36,627 bases of DNA from assembly GCA_015488555.1 (NCBI GenBank), contig WFNO01000069.1:1-36627 (forward strand). The letters run 5' to 3'. The stretch comes from Gammaproteobacteria bacterium. GTDB lineage: Bacteria > Pseudomonadota > Gammaproteobacteria > SZUA-140. The first letter of the stretch is position 1, and each line of letters opens with the position of its first letter. The notes beneath the pieces were generated by a model. That model was not told the origin of the DNA. It was given only the letters and a program-made list of their open reading frames with translations, and did no database searches. This document shows, piece after piece, positions 8,115 to 15,514 of this stretch. The translations under genes and the position numbers were made by a program.

Positions 8115-9134
8115 TCAGGGTTGCGGCGGTAAGGTCAAGGTGGGCGCCGCCCCGAACGCCGCATCCCAATCAAACGGGAACAGATACGCGCCAGGATTGT
8201 TCGGATCGGGTTCGATATCCACTTGGGTGGTGGACGAAGTGGAGGCGGTAACCGACGTGGTGTTGTTGGACACAGACTGGAATCCAAACTTGGACAGGCT
8301 CTCAGGATCGCCTGGAGTAGCGGTGTTCACCTGCTGTCCCAGCCAGGCCACCAGCACGTCTTGACTGGCCAGCCAGTCCACAGTACCACCATTGTTGGGC
8401 GAGGTACTGCCCAAGGTCAAAGAACCGGGATTTGCGTTAAGGTCACCACTTAGCTGTTCGATGACGAAGCTCTGGGCATCAGTGTTATTCACGACGCTAC
8501 CGTCACCCATGCCCAGATTCTGGCGCAGGCTCATCTTCTTGCCAGTGACGTTGCCGTTGTCATCCTGCAAGATACTCATCTTGAAGCTGTTGAACAGCCC
8601 GTCACCATCCACCGCGGGATTACCCTGGTCAGTGAAGCTCTGTTCGATGTTCATGTTGGCCTCACCCGGAGGAATATATCCGTTTTGGGGATCTGCTGCC
8701 CAGCCAGTGTACAAAGTAGCCATATTGGAGAACTGGAAGTTCGTGTTGGGATCCACCGTGCTCTCCGTGGAGCGCTGGCGGGCCATGACACCATTGGCAG
8801 CCCCTTGTTGGATGAAACTCTCGTCAGTGAATGGCAGGGAGGCGGGAGCGCCATTAGCGTCGGCTTCCGTGATGATAGTGTGAATAAAGGTGACCCCACC
8901 GTCCACCACTTCCTGCTGCAGGAAGCCCTTGCCGCTTACCAGCAGGGTGCAATTCACACCCGCGCTGGCACAATAGCCATTGGGATCCATGGTGATGTCG
9001 CCGTTCGTCGCCGACCAATTGTCAAAGACGGGTGCAGCCTGCACAGGCACCGCAACCATAGAAGGCAAGGCCAATGCGCAGACACTGGCCAGTCTCAACA
9101 TCTTTTCCCTGCCACTCGTTTTCAAAATAGCCAT
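8115..9134 (-). CDS. Secreted Asn/Asp/Thr-rich protein, unknown family
   Basis: I do not recognise this 339-residue protein. The track start is a TTG; ATG 9134 (MAILKTSGREKM) is preferred because GAGGGG lies 9 nt upstream. A signal peptide is clear (LRLASVCALALPSMVAVPVQAAP). The mature part is rich in N, D, S, T and G, poor in Lys, and has its only two cysteines close together (YCASAGVNC), suggesting a disulfide in an exported protein. There is no barrel-like terminal strand; it ends TLTLPPQP. It is the first gene of the envelope cluster, followed by a strong hairpin and preceded by GGATC repeats. It could be an abundant secreted or surface product, perhaps the cargo of the downstream exporter; that is inference. 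Confidence 0.7.
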   Translation of the reverse strand: MAILKTSGREKMLRLASVCALALPSMVAVPVQAAPVFDNWSATNGDITMDPNGYCASAGVNCTLLVSGKGFLQQEVVDGGVTFIHTIITEADANGAPASLPFTDESFIQQGAANGVMARQRSTESTVDPNTNFQFSNMATLYTGWAADPQNGYIPPGEANMNIEQSFTDQGNPAVDGDGLFNSFKMSILQDDNGNVTGKKMSLRQNLGMGDGSVVNNTDAQSFVIEQLSGDLNANPGSLTLGSTSPNNGGTVDWLASQDVLVAWLGQQVNTATPGDPESLSKFGFQSVSNNTTSVTASTSSTTQVDIEPDPNNPGAYLFPFDWDAAFGAAPTLTLPPQP

Positions 9135-9619
9135 CTGAACAAGCCCCCTCAAATTCCGAACCGCTTTCTTGGATCGCTATATGTTTGGATCGCTATATGT
9201 TTGGATCGCCAAATCGTAGGATCTAACCTCTATATTAGGATCTATATCTGGAATCCATGAGATTCATGCAAGCTTTGTCATGGTCAACTCCAGAGATTAT
9301 TTGCTGATGATCCCAATTCGCTCCTCCACCGGCATCCCATCGTAGCACCTAAATCTCCAATTCAACCAGAGCCCGTTAAAATTCTACTCGGAACCAGCGT
9401 CCTTCAGGCTTTCGGAGAGAAGCAATCCCTCGAACTTCACCCTATGAGGCCGATGGCAACGCCTCCTGGATCCAATCCCATCTACATACTTAGTCTAATC
9501 ATATCATAGAACTCCGAATCATGTCCATCCGCGCCCATCCATATACTTGCCTCGCCGACCCCGATCTTTCCACTATCTTTATTTTTCAACAAGTTATCAA
9601 TCCTCCACGCCAGCGCACT
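9135..9619. other. Intergenic region, 485 bp, AT-richer than its surroundings
   Basis: This gap lies between the secreted-protein gene and the end of the phosphatase gene. Its left part holds the GGATC repeats listed separately. In the remainder (about 9245-9619) I find no convincing ORF, hairpin or RNA gene. Confidence 0.6.
9169..9242. repeat. Five GGATC-centred direct repeats, 16-bp period
   Basis: GGATC occurs at 9171, 9187, 9203, 9219 and 9238. The first two units are identical over 16 bp (TTGGATCGCTATATGT), the third begins TTGGATCGC, and the fourth and fifth keep (T)AGGATCTA. The spacing is 16, 16, 16 and 19 bp. The array ends about 37 bp upstream of the ATG of the secreted-protein gene, where an operator or promoter would be expected. 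A 16-bp direct repeat suits cooperative binding by a small dimeric regulator such as a ribbon-helix-helix protein. Confidence 0.75.
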
Positions 9620-10237
9620 TCAAGAGACGCGGTTGAGATAGACGAGATTGTGCTGGCGCTTGCCATAATCGATGCACGTCAGTGAGCCATAGTCGATGGT
9701 CAAGCGGCGATAGGCTTCCAAGGGCATTTCCAGGACTTCGGTCACGCACATGCGAATGGGGCCCACGTGTGCCACCACTACGATATTCTGCCCCGGATGG
9801 CGCGCGCGGATCTCCGCCACAGCCGCCCGGATGCGCCGAGCGTGCTCAGTGATTGGCTCCCCACCAGGGGGCACAAAGTGCACCGGATCCTGTTTCCAGG
9901 CCACGAACTCCTGCGGATAATCGCGGGCGATCTCATCGAAATACAGGCCGTCCCAGGTTCCGAAGGGGCGTTCCTTGAGTCCCTCATGCACCTGCAGTGG
10001 GACACCCGCGGCCATAGCAATGGGTTCAGCCGTATCACGGGTCCGCTGCATGGGACTGGTGTAGACCACATCCACCGCCATACCACGCAGCAGTTCAGCG
10101 GCCGCGCGAGCTTGGCGCTTCCCTTCTGGAGTCAGCGGTGGATCCTCGCGCGCGTCGCAGTACAAGCGGTCGTGGGGAAAATCCACCTCGCCGTGGCGCA
10201 CATAGACGATGCGTGTACAAGCCTCTTTCTCTCGCAC
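9620..10237 (-). CDS. Histidine phosphatase family protein (CobC/phosphoglycerate mutase-like)
   Basis: The 205-residue protein has the phosphohistidine motif RHGE at its N-terminus (IVYVRHGEVD), an LTPEGKRQARAAAELL block, VVYTSPMQRTRDTAEPIA, a GTWDGLYFDEI segment, and the second catalytic histidine in VVVAHVGPIRMCV. This is the layout of the branch that includes alpha-ribazole phosphatase (CobC). The GTG start has GAGGG about 8 nt upstream. It follows nikR by 17 bp, so it is likely co-transcribed with a nickel regulator. That neighbourhood could hint at cobalamin or metal metabolism, but no other cobalamin genes are here and the true substrate is unknown. Confidence 0.85.
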   Translation of the reverse strand: MREKEACTRIVYVRHGEVDFPHDRLYCDAREDPPLTPEGKRQARAAAELLRGMAVDVVYTSPMQRTRDTAEPIAMAAGVPLQVHEGLKERPFGTWDGLYFDEIARDYPQEFVAWKQDPVHFVPPGGEPITEHARRIRAAVAEIRARHPGQNIVVVAHVGPIRMCVTEVLEMPLEAYRRLTIDYGSLTCIDYGKRQHNLVYLNRVS

Positions 10238-10254
10238 CGCCGTCCCTCGGTGCT

Positions 10255-10716
10255 TTAAGTCAAGGGCCGGCTATGTACATGAGGAGTGTCTCCGTGGCCA
10301 TGACTCTCTTCTGCCAAGGCCACCGGCACCATATGTAGTTTACCGTGCCGCACGCCGCGCTCCGCCATCACCGCGTTGGCCAGCGCCTGCACTTTCTTAA
10401 TGGGGCCACGCATAATGGCAATCTCCAAGCAGTTGTCGTGATCGAGATGCACGTGGAGACCGGCAAGATTCAACTCGTGGTGGTGATGGTGAACCTCTGT
10501 GATACGACTGGCCAACTCCAGCTCGTGGTGATTGTAGACGTAACTCAAGGTGGCCACACAGTAACCGTCCTCGGACTTCTCCAGGCGTTCCTTCTCCAGC
10601 TGCTGGCGTATGAGATCCCGCATGGCCTCGGAACGATTGGTATAGCCATGCTCGCTGATAAAGGCATCGAATTGTTCGGCCAATGCCGAATCCAGAGACA
10701 TCGTGATCCGTTCCAT
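10255..10716 (-). CDS. nikR: Nickel-responsive transcriptional regulator NikR
   Basis: The track ORF is too long; ATG 10716 (MERITMSLDSALAEQFDAFI) has an AGGA site upstream and gives 153 residues, slightly longer than typical NikR. Residues 1-45 form the ribbon-helix-helix DNA-binding domain (RSEAMRDLIRQQL). The ACT-like metal domain has the expected ligands, H77, H88, H90 and C96, in VHHHHHEL...LHVHLDHDNC. With Ni(II), NikR tetramers repress nickel-uptake genes. A His-rich tail (ESHGHGDTPHVHSR) is extra. It sits in the same direction as the NikLMQO genes and probably controls them. Candidate half-sites occur upstream of nikL. Confidence 0.95.
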   Translation of the reverse strand: MERITMSLDSALAEQFDAFISEHGYTNRSEAMRDLIRQQLEKERLEKSEDGYCVATLSYVYNHHELELASRITEVHHHHHELNLAGLHVHLDHDNCLEIAIMRGPIKKVQALANAVMAERGVRHGKLHMVPVALAEESHGHGDTPHVHSRPLT

Positions 10717-11057
10717 CTTTCCAGGTCCTGCTGCTAAATCGTCCTGTATCGGCTGGCAGCCTCCACTCCAGCCTCGCCTCGCGTTTCGCTTCGAAAGGCT
10801 GGACAGCGGATGACGAGCCGTGTACTCGCGGGCCATGTGGTCGGTCCCACGTGACGGCCACAAGCCAGAAGCGAGTGGCAGTAGCCGCCGCATTGGAACA
10901 CAAGCTGATGATGGCCGGCTATTTTATCTTACCCGGCGCCATTCGTCACCCAACGCCCGGCCGCACCTTCTCCTCCTATCCGGCATCCTCAACGGACAGC
11001 CACGGCAGGGTCACTACCGCCATCAGCGGCATGTCGCACACGTAGCGGTACCGGCGC
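10717..11057. other. Intergenic leader of nikR, 341 bp
   Basis: No convincing gene is seen on either strand; the track ORFs here are short and unlike known proteins. It holds a possible nikR promoter (next entry) and would give nikR a leader of about 200 nt. I looked for a cobalamin riboswitch and did not find its box. Confidence 0.5.
10921..10948 (-). promoter_or_regulatory. Candidate nikR promoter
   Basis: On the minus strand TGACGA and TAAAAT are 16 bp apart, in the only AT-rich patch of the nikR upstream gap. The match to sigma-70 consensus is moderate. Confidence 0.3.
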
Positions 11058-11726
11058 TCAGCGAACAGGGCGCATCAGCCACAGCTCCCACAATACCCGC
11101 AGGATCATGATCGCCAGGCAGATCCCAATCAGCGTACCCCCGATCATGGTGAGCCAGGCAAAATCGGGAGAGACGAAACGGGTGAGATTGAGGCCAGCAA
11201 TATCGCCCAGGAAGCTGAGAGCCAGCGTCCCTACTAGCAGCGTCTTCATGCCAGGCGATACGCGGGTGAGGCAAAACAGACCGCCCATGCCCAGCAGCAA
11301 TAAGGAGAAGCCTAACAAATGGATGTGGGCTAGTTGAACCAGAATCTGCGGTGGCAGAGAATCATCTACCGCCCCACCCGTCTCATGTCCTTCCATGGCC
11401 ATTTCGCCCATGTCGTGAGCGGCCATATCGGTCCCCATCGCCAGATGACCCATGCTTGCGCCGCCATTACTCACCTCTTCCTCGTCGTCCAGGGAAAACT
11501 CCTCCTCCACGAATCCCTGCTGCTCCATCATCGCCTGTTCTTCCTGCGAGAGACTCTTGTCTCCATAGTGGTCGGCGATGGCCTCGGCACTGATCCCCAC
11601 CGCCAGGGCGGCGTTGAGAGCGGCGGCCAGATAACCCGCTCCCAGAATGATTACAAACCCGCTGATCAGCACCTTCCAGTGCAGAGCCAGAGCCGCCAAA
11701 TCGATGGTCAAATCCTTCTTTGTCAT
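11058..11726 (-). CDS. Four-helix membrane protein with His/Met/acid-rich loop, unknown family
   Basis: ATG 11726 (MTKKDLTIDL) is chosen for its AGAAGG ribosome-binding site, giving 222 residues. There is one hydrophobic helix at about 17-45, then a hydrophilic loop to about 130, then three more helices (about 132-155, 163-185, 190-212). The loop is acidic (EEEFSLDDEEEV) and then His/Met-rich (MGHLAMGTDMAAHDMGEMAMEGH: six Met and three His in 23 residues). I do not recognise the family. It lies between nikO and nikR on the same strand, so a role in metal sensing, binding or delivery to the nickel transporter is reasonable but unproven. Loop residues of this kind often bind Ni, Co or Cu on the periplasmic side. 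Confidence 0.75.
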   Translation of the reverse strand: MTKKDLTIDLAALALHWKVLISGFVIILGAGYLAAALNAALAVGISAEAIADHYGDKSLSQEEQAMMEQQGFVEEEFSLDDEEEVSNGGASMGHLAMGTDMAAHDMGEMAMEGHETGGAVDDSLPPQILVQLAHIHLLGFSLLLLGMGGLFCLTRVSPGMKTLLVGTLALSFLGDIAGLNLTRFVSPDFAWLTMIGGTLIGICLAIMILRVLWELWLMRPVR

Positions 11727-11757
11727 GTGCGCTATCCTTCTCTTGCGAAGTGTGCAG

Positions 11758-11785
11758 GTTATACCGAAATCATGTTTCGAAGAAT
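11758..11785 (-). promoter_or_regulatory. Candidate promoter with inverted repeat upstream of the His/Met-rich membrane protein
   Basis: On the minus strand a TATAAC minus-10 lies about 30 bp before the start codon. Just upstream is the inverted repeat CGAAA-N5-TTTCG (11765-11779), which would overlap the minus-35 spacer and could be an operator. Confidence 0.3.
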
Positions 11786-11852
11786 ACGAATCTCGTCCTC
11801 CCCCTTCTGTCCCCTGCAAGATTAGTCTCTCAAACGCACCAAAGGTTGCAGG

Positions 11853-12896
11853 CTAATCCACTCGAGAACCCCGTCGTGGGGATGATTCGCCCCCCCCTCC
11901 TGTATCCCGGCCAGCACCATCACGGCGAACATGGGAATGGGGGATGCCCACGTGACGGTGGTCTCCCTCGCCGTGGTCGTGGGGCTCGAATTCATGGAAA
12001 TGCCGCTCGTCCACTTCCTCGTGGAGGTGGCTGTGATCGTGGTCGTGGGCATGGAGATGCACGTGTACGTGGCCGTCCGGCCCATGGGCATGGCGATGGG
12101 CGTGGAGGAAACGGCCGATGATCTGGCGGTGTTCCTCGTCCATCTCCTGTTCGTGCAGGATCCCGTGCAGGAGTTCGTGGGTCATGAGCGCGAGCGGCAA
12201 CTCCAGCTGGTTCTCTTCCAGGAGCCTGCGATCGTAGAGGATCTCGCGCGCCGGCCCGTCGGCAGCGATGCGGCCGTCCACCAGCAACAGACAGCGGTCG
12301 CAGACCTCCAGGGCGATGTCCAGGTCGTGGGTACACAGGAGGATGGTCTTGTCCGAGGCCTTGAGCCAGTTGATGAGATTGCGGCGGTTGAGGGGGTCCA
12401 TGTTGGTGGAGGGCTCGTCGAAGACCAGGATGTCCGGCCGGTAAGAGAGCACGGTGGCCAAGGCCAGGCGCTTGCGCTCGCCGAAGGACAGATGGAAGGA
12501 GGAGCGTTGCTCGAACCCCTCCAGCCCCACCACCGCCAGGGCCTCGCGTACCCGGGCCTCGATCTCCTCGCGCGGCAGGCCCAGGTTCAAGGGACCGAAG
12601 GCCACGTCGTCGAACACCGTGGGACAGAACAGTTGATCGTCTGGATCCTGGAACACGATGCCCACCTTGCGCCGGATGGCGGTGAGATTGGACTTGTTCA
12701 CCTCCATGCCGTCGATCAACACCCGTCCGGAAGTGGGCAGGAGGACCCCATTGAGGTGGCTCATGAACGTGGACTTGCCGGCCCCGTTGGGACCGATGAG
12801 CGCCACCTTCTCGCCGCGCCGGATACGGCAGCTGAGTCCTTTGAGCACCTCGTGCCCGTCGGGATAGGTGAACCAGACCTGGTCCACATCGATCAT
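11853..12896 (-). CDS. nikO: Nickel/cobalt ECF transporter ATPase with His-rich C-terminal tail
   Basis: An ABC ATPase of the CbiO/NikO type, 347 residues from ATG 12896 (a GTG seven codons upstream with an AAAGG site is possible). Visible motifs are Walker A GPNGAGKST, Q-loop FQDPDDQLF, signature LSFGERKRLALA, Walker B ILVFDEPS and the H-loop THDLD. Family members end soon after about residue 250-280; here a tail adds about 60 residues with 21 histidines (HAHRHAHGPDGHVHVHLHAHDHDHSHLH...). Such tails in UreE and HypB bind and store nickel. It powers metal uptake with NikM and NikQ at the inner membrane. CbiO (cobalt) is an alternative name; NikR nearby favours nickel. Confidence 0.9.
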   Translation of the reverse strand: MIDVDQVWFTYPDGHEVLKGLSCRIRRGEKVALIGPNGAGKSTFMSHLNGVLLPTSGRVLIDGMEVNKSNLTAIRRKVGIVFQDPDDQLFCPTVFDDVAFGPLNLGLPREEIEARVREALAVVGLEGFEQRSSFHLSFGERKRLALATVLSYRPDILVFDEPSTNMDPLNRRNLINWLKASDKTILLCTHDLDIALEVCDRCLLLVDGRIAADGPAREILYDRRLLEENQLELPLALMTHELLHGILHEQEMDEEHRQIIGRFLHAHRHAHGPDGHVHVHLHAHDHDHSHLHEEVDERHFHEFEPHDHGEGDHRHVGIPHSHVRRDGAGRDTGGGGESSPRRGSRVD

Positions 12897-12946
12897 GGTT
12901 TCGGTGCCCTCGCTCACGTGCAGCCTTTCCTCGCTCAATGACAACC

Positions 12947-13747
12947 TCAAAACCATCCTGTCTCGGCTCGCACCCAGAGACCGGCCCGGTCGGCGGACAG
13001 CAACAGAAACGCCAGCACCAGACCGGCGGCCGTCTTGACATAGTCCGCAGGCACCGCCTGGAAGGTCACCAGTGAGTGCAGCTCGCCGCGGTAACCCTTG
13101 GACAGCATGGCTTTGTAGACCCGGTCGGTGCGATCGAAACTGCGCACCAGCAAGGTACCCACGAAGTGCCCGTAGATCCGCAGGGTGGCCAGATTGGTTC
13201 CCGGCACGAAGCCCCGGGCGCGCATGGAAGTGTACATGCGGCGCATCTCCCCCAGAAAGACGAAGGTGTAACGATAGGTGAACAACAGCATCTGCACCAC
13301 CACCGACGGACATTTGAGCCGCTGCAGCGCCAACATGGAGAGGTCGAAACGAGTAGAGCCGAAGGCGGTGAAACTGATCATGACGATGGCCAAGGCCTTG
13401 AGGAAGATGAGCAGGGCCAGGCGCAGGCCCTCCCAGGCGAAGGGCAGGCCCAGCAACTCGAAGGCAGGTGCCCCCGGATAGCTGAACGGCATCACGAGAA
13501 AGAACGGCAGGAGGAACACCACCACGAAACCCAGGCCGTGGGTGAGGAAACGCGCGGGCAGGTTGCTGAGCCCCAGGAGGAAGGCGGCCAGCACCAGAGC
13601 CAGCCCCGCTGCGGGCAGGGTCTGCAACAGGGCGATGGCCAGCACCAGCACCGCCAGCGTGGCGATCTTGAAGCGCGGATCCCAGCGCTGTACCGGCGAC
13701 TCCAGATGGGCATAGCGATCGATGTCCAGCGCCACGGCGTCACTCAC
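12947..13747 (-). CDS. nikQ: Nickel/cobalt ECF transporter transmembrane (T) subunit
   Basis: The 266-residue inner-membrane protein is of the CbiQ/EcfT family, with several hydrophobic helices and the two cytoplasmic coupling motifs, YTSMRARGF (about 175-183) and KAMLSKGYRG (about 218-227), that contact the ATPase. The N-terminal DIDRYAHLESPVQRWDPRFKI is also typical. The GTG start overlaps the nikM stop by 4 nt (GTGA), and nikO follows 50 bp downstream, so the three subunits are translated together. It couples ATP hydrolysis to the substrate-binding NikM. Confidence 0.92.
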   Translation of the reverse strand: MSDAVALDIDRYAHLESPVQRWDPRFKIATLAVLVLAIALLQTLPAAGLALVLAAFLLGLSNLPARFLTHGLGFVVVFLLPFFLVMPFSYPGAPAFELLGLPFAWEGLRLALLIFLKALAIVMISFTAFGSTRFDLSMLALQRLKCPSVVVQMLLFTYRYTFVFLGEMRRMYTSMRARGFVPGTNLATLRIYGHFVGTLLVRSFDRTDRVYKAMLSKGYRGELHSLVTFQAVPADYVKTAAGLVLAFLLLSADRAGLWVRAETGWF

Positions 13748-14400
13748 TCCCGTGAAGGCGGCGTAGCGGAATCCGCCACCGGCCGCTGGCGGGGCAGCTG
13801 CTGGCCGGCCAGCACGTCGGGCTTGATCCGTTGCAGGAACTCGGCGCAGGCCCCCACCACCGCCGCTTCGATCAGCATGATGGGGATGTGGGCGGCCAGC
13901 ACGGTGGCGGCGATGGCATGGAAGGCCTCGCCGGTGGTGACCAGGGCCAGGGCCAGCACCAGTCCAGAACTGATGGTCCCGGCCGCACCGGCCAAGGCAC
14001 CGAAGACCAATTCGCGCTGGCGCAGGTGAAAGCGGTGGCGCAACTGCCAGACCCCATAGGCCACCAGGGCACCGCCACCCAGCATGAGGGTGTTGACGCC
14101 GATCACCGTGACCCCGCCGTGCCCGAAGATGATAGCCTGCAATATGATGCCCAGCATGATGGCAGGAAAGGCCCGCCAGCCGAGCACGATGCCCACCAGC
14201 CCGTTGAGGATCAGATGCACGCTGGCCGGACCCACCGGTACCTTGATCAGGGAAGCGACGAAGAACACCGAGGTGATCACCGAGATCTTGGGAATCTCTT
14301 CCATGTCGAGCCGGCGCATGGTACCCGCCGCCAGCACGGCGGTACCAGCGAACCCGGCGGTCAACACGGGAGCGGACAAAATGCCTTCGGAGATGTGCAT
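13744..14400 (-). CDS. nikM: Nickel/cobalt ECF transporter substrate-binding (S) subunit
   Basis: The 218-residue membrane protein begins MHISEGILS. In CbiM/NikM the free N-terminal Met-His binds the metal ion, and the conserved internal VHLILNG (His62) and FGHGG (about 92-96) are also present. Several hydrophobic helices follow. The start is fixed by this N-terminus and by AGGTGA just upstream. It overlaps nikQ by 4 nt. It selects Ni(II) or Co(II) at the inner membrane. Sequence alone does not settle which metal; the adjacent nikR favours nickel. Confidence 0.93.
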   Translation of the reverse strand: MHISEGILSAPVLTAGFAGTAVLAAGTMRRLDMEEIPKISVITSVFFVASLIKVPVGPASVHLILNGLVGIVLGWRAFPAIMLGIILQAIIFGHGGVTVIGVNTLMLGGGALVAYGVWQLRHRFHLRQRELVFGALAGAAGTISSGLVLALALVTTGEAFHAIAATVLAAHIPIMLIEAAVVGACAEFLQRIKPDVLAGQQLPRQRPVADSATPPSRE

Positions 14401-14526
14401 GGCTTCACCTGATGTTCATGGATCTTCGTTGCAATCGGTGGTTCCTCATCTGTATCGGTAAGCGCGTGCATAAAATCCAGGAGAGGGCGGGATCCGAAGC
14501 GTGACCGAAGCAGGGGTACCATCCGG

Positions 14527-15234
14527 TCAGTGGGACTCCCCACCGCCAGTGGTTCTGGACCGGCGCTGCTCCTCCAGCAGGCGCTTGGCCTTGAAATAGA
14601 AAAACAGGCCGACGATACCGACGATGAAACCGATCCCACCAACGATGTCGCTGAACCCGCGCCGCTCCTGCAATTCCGAGATGCTACGCATGAGCGGGCG
14701 GATGGCCTCGCCCACGGCCCGGCGGATGGCCGCCTCGTCCACTGCGCCGCCGGAGGCCGGACAGGCGGTCTCGGATACGGAATCGGCCGCCGGGGCACCC
14801 TGCTGCTCGGCCCGGGCACCGGACGGCCCGCCCGCGAGAGCGGCCGCCGCCACCTGAGCAACGGTGCCGTCCTCCAGCCCACCGCTCAGCTCCGCCCGGC
14901 TGAGGCGATACTCGGTGCGGTGGCCCATTCCGGCATCGAGGCTGATGCGCAGATCGTCCTCCACGGGAATGGGAAAAGTGAACTGGCCTTTGTCATCCGT
15001 GCGCCCCTCCACCAGCAGGCGATCCTGTGAATCGTAAACCTTCACCGCGCTGTTGCGGGCCCGCTTGCCGTCTGAGAAATAGCCCTCGACGTAGATCTCG
15101 GCCCCCTCGGCGAAGGCGAACATGTTCACCTTGTGCGCCCAGGCAAAGGGCACATCTGCCAGAACCAGCATCGAAGCCACGAGTACCGCGAAGAACAGCG
15201 ACGAGACAGTTGAAGGGACAGGGCGAGGAGTCAT
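14527..15234 (-). CDS. nikL: Accessory component of Ni/Co ECF transporter, NikL/CbiL-like
   Basis: ATG 15234 has GAGGG 8 nt upstream and gives 235 residues (the track start is 11 codons earlier). A signal sequence ends PFAWA, so cleavage would leave His-Lys-Val-Asn at the new N-terminus. The mature domain AHKVNMFAFAEGAEIYVEGYFSDG...VKVYDSQDRLLVEGRTDDKGQFTFPIP is the beta-sandwich typical of NikL. A Pro/Ala-rich linker and a helical segment lead to one C-terminal membrane helix (FIVGIVGLFFYF) with a basic cytoplasmic end. Such subunits replace NikN in some NikMQO systems and assist metal capture in the periplasm. It is the first gene of the uptake operon. Confidence 0.85.
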   Translation of the reverse strand: MTPRPVPSTVSSLFFAVLVASMLVLADVPFAWAHKVNMFAFAEGAEIYVEGYFSDGKRARNSAVKVYDSQDRLLVEGRTDDKGQFTFPIPVEDDLRISLDAGMGHRTEYRLSRAELSGGLEDGTVAQVAAAALAGGPSGARAEQQGAPAADSVSETACPASGGAVDEAAIRRAVGEAIRPLMRSISELQERRGFSDIVGGIGFIVGIVGLFFYFKAKRLLEEQRRSRTTGGGESH

Positions 15235-15259
15235 GACCGGACCCTCTGCAGGGGAATCT

Positions 15260-15285
15260 TCATACATGTTAATTTAAGATCATAC
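15260..15285 (-). promoter_or_regulatory. Candidate NikR half-sites and minus-10 element upstream of nikL
   Basis: On the minus strand GTATGA occurs twice, 20 bp apart (TCATAC at 15260 and 15280 on the plus strand). GTATGA is the half-site of the E. coli NikR operator, normally an inverted pair with 16 bp between. Here the arms are direct, so the fit is partial. The upstream copy overlaps a good minus-10 (TATGAT), where a bound repressor would block transcription. Confidence 0.4.
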
Positions 15286-15451
15286 CACATAATTACTCTG
15301 TTTTCACCTCGAGGACCGGATGCACACCCACCAGGAACCCGGCGTCGAGAACAGCGTTCATGGTCGAGAAAAAACGCGCCGCACTGGTTCTTCGATCGCC
15401 GCACGATTGCCACAGGGTAAGCCCGCCACCACCGGCAGGCCATCATGAGAA

Positions 15452-15484
15452 GGCCCCGTGCCCACGCGCGGCGGGGACGGGGCC
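15452..15484 (-). terminator. Candidate terminator of the moa operon
   Basis: About 30 bp after the moaE stop, GGCCCCGT and ACGGGGCC form an 8-bp GC-rich stem. The loop includes a further CCC/GGG pairing. On the minus strand it is followed by TTCTC, a weak U-tract. Confidence 0.5.
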
Positions 15485-15514
15485 CACTTGTTGGCCAAAC
15501 GGCAGGAAAGACGC

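Noticed and set aside
9245-9619. CRISPR array or small RNA in the AT-richer gap
   Set aside because: The GGATC repeats are only 16 bp apart with no spacers of CRISPR length, and no hairpin with a U-tract was seen in the rest of the gap.
10717-11057. Cobalamin riboswitch upstream of nikR
   Set aside because: A short TGCCACT is present, but the conserved AGCCAGGAGACCTGCC-type box is absent.
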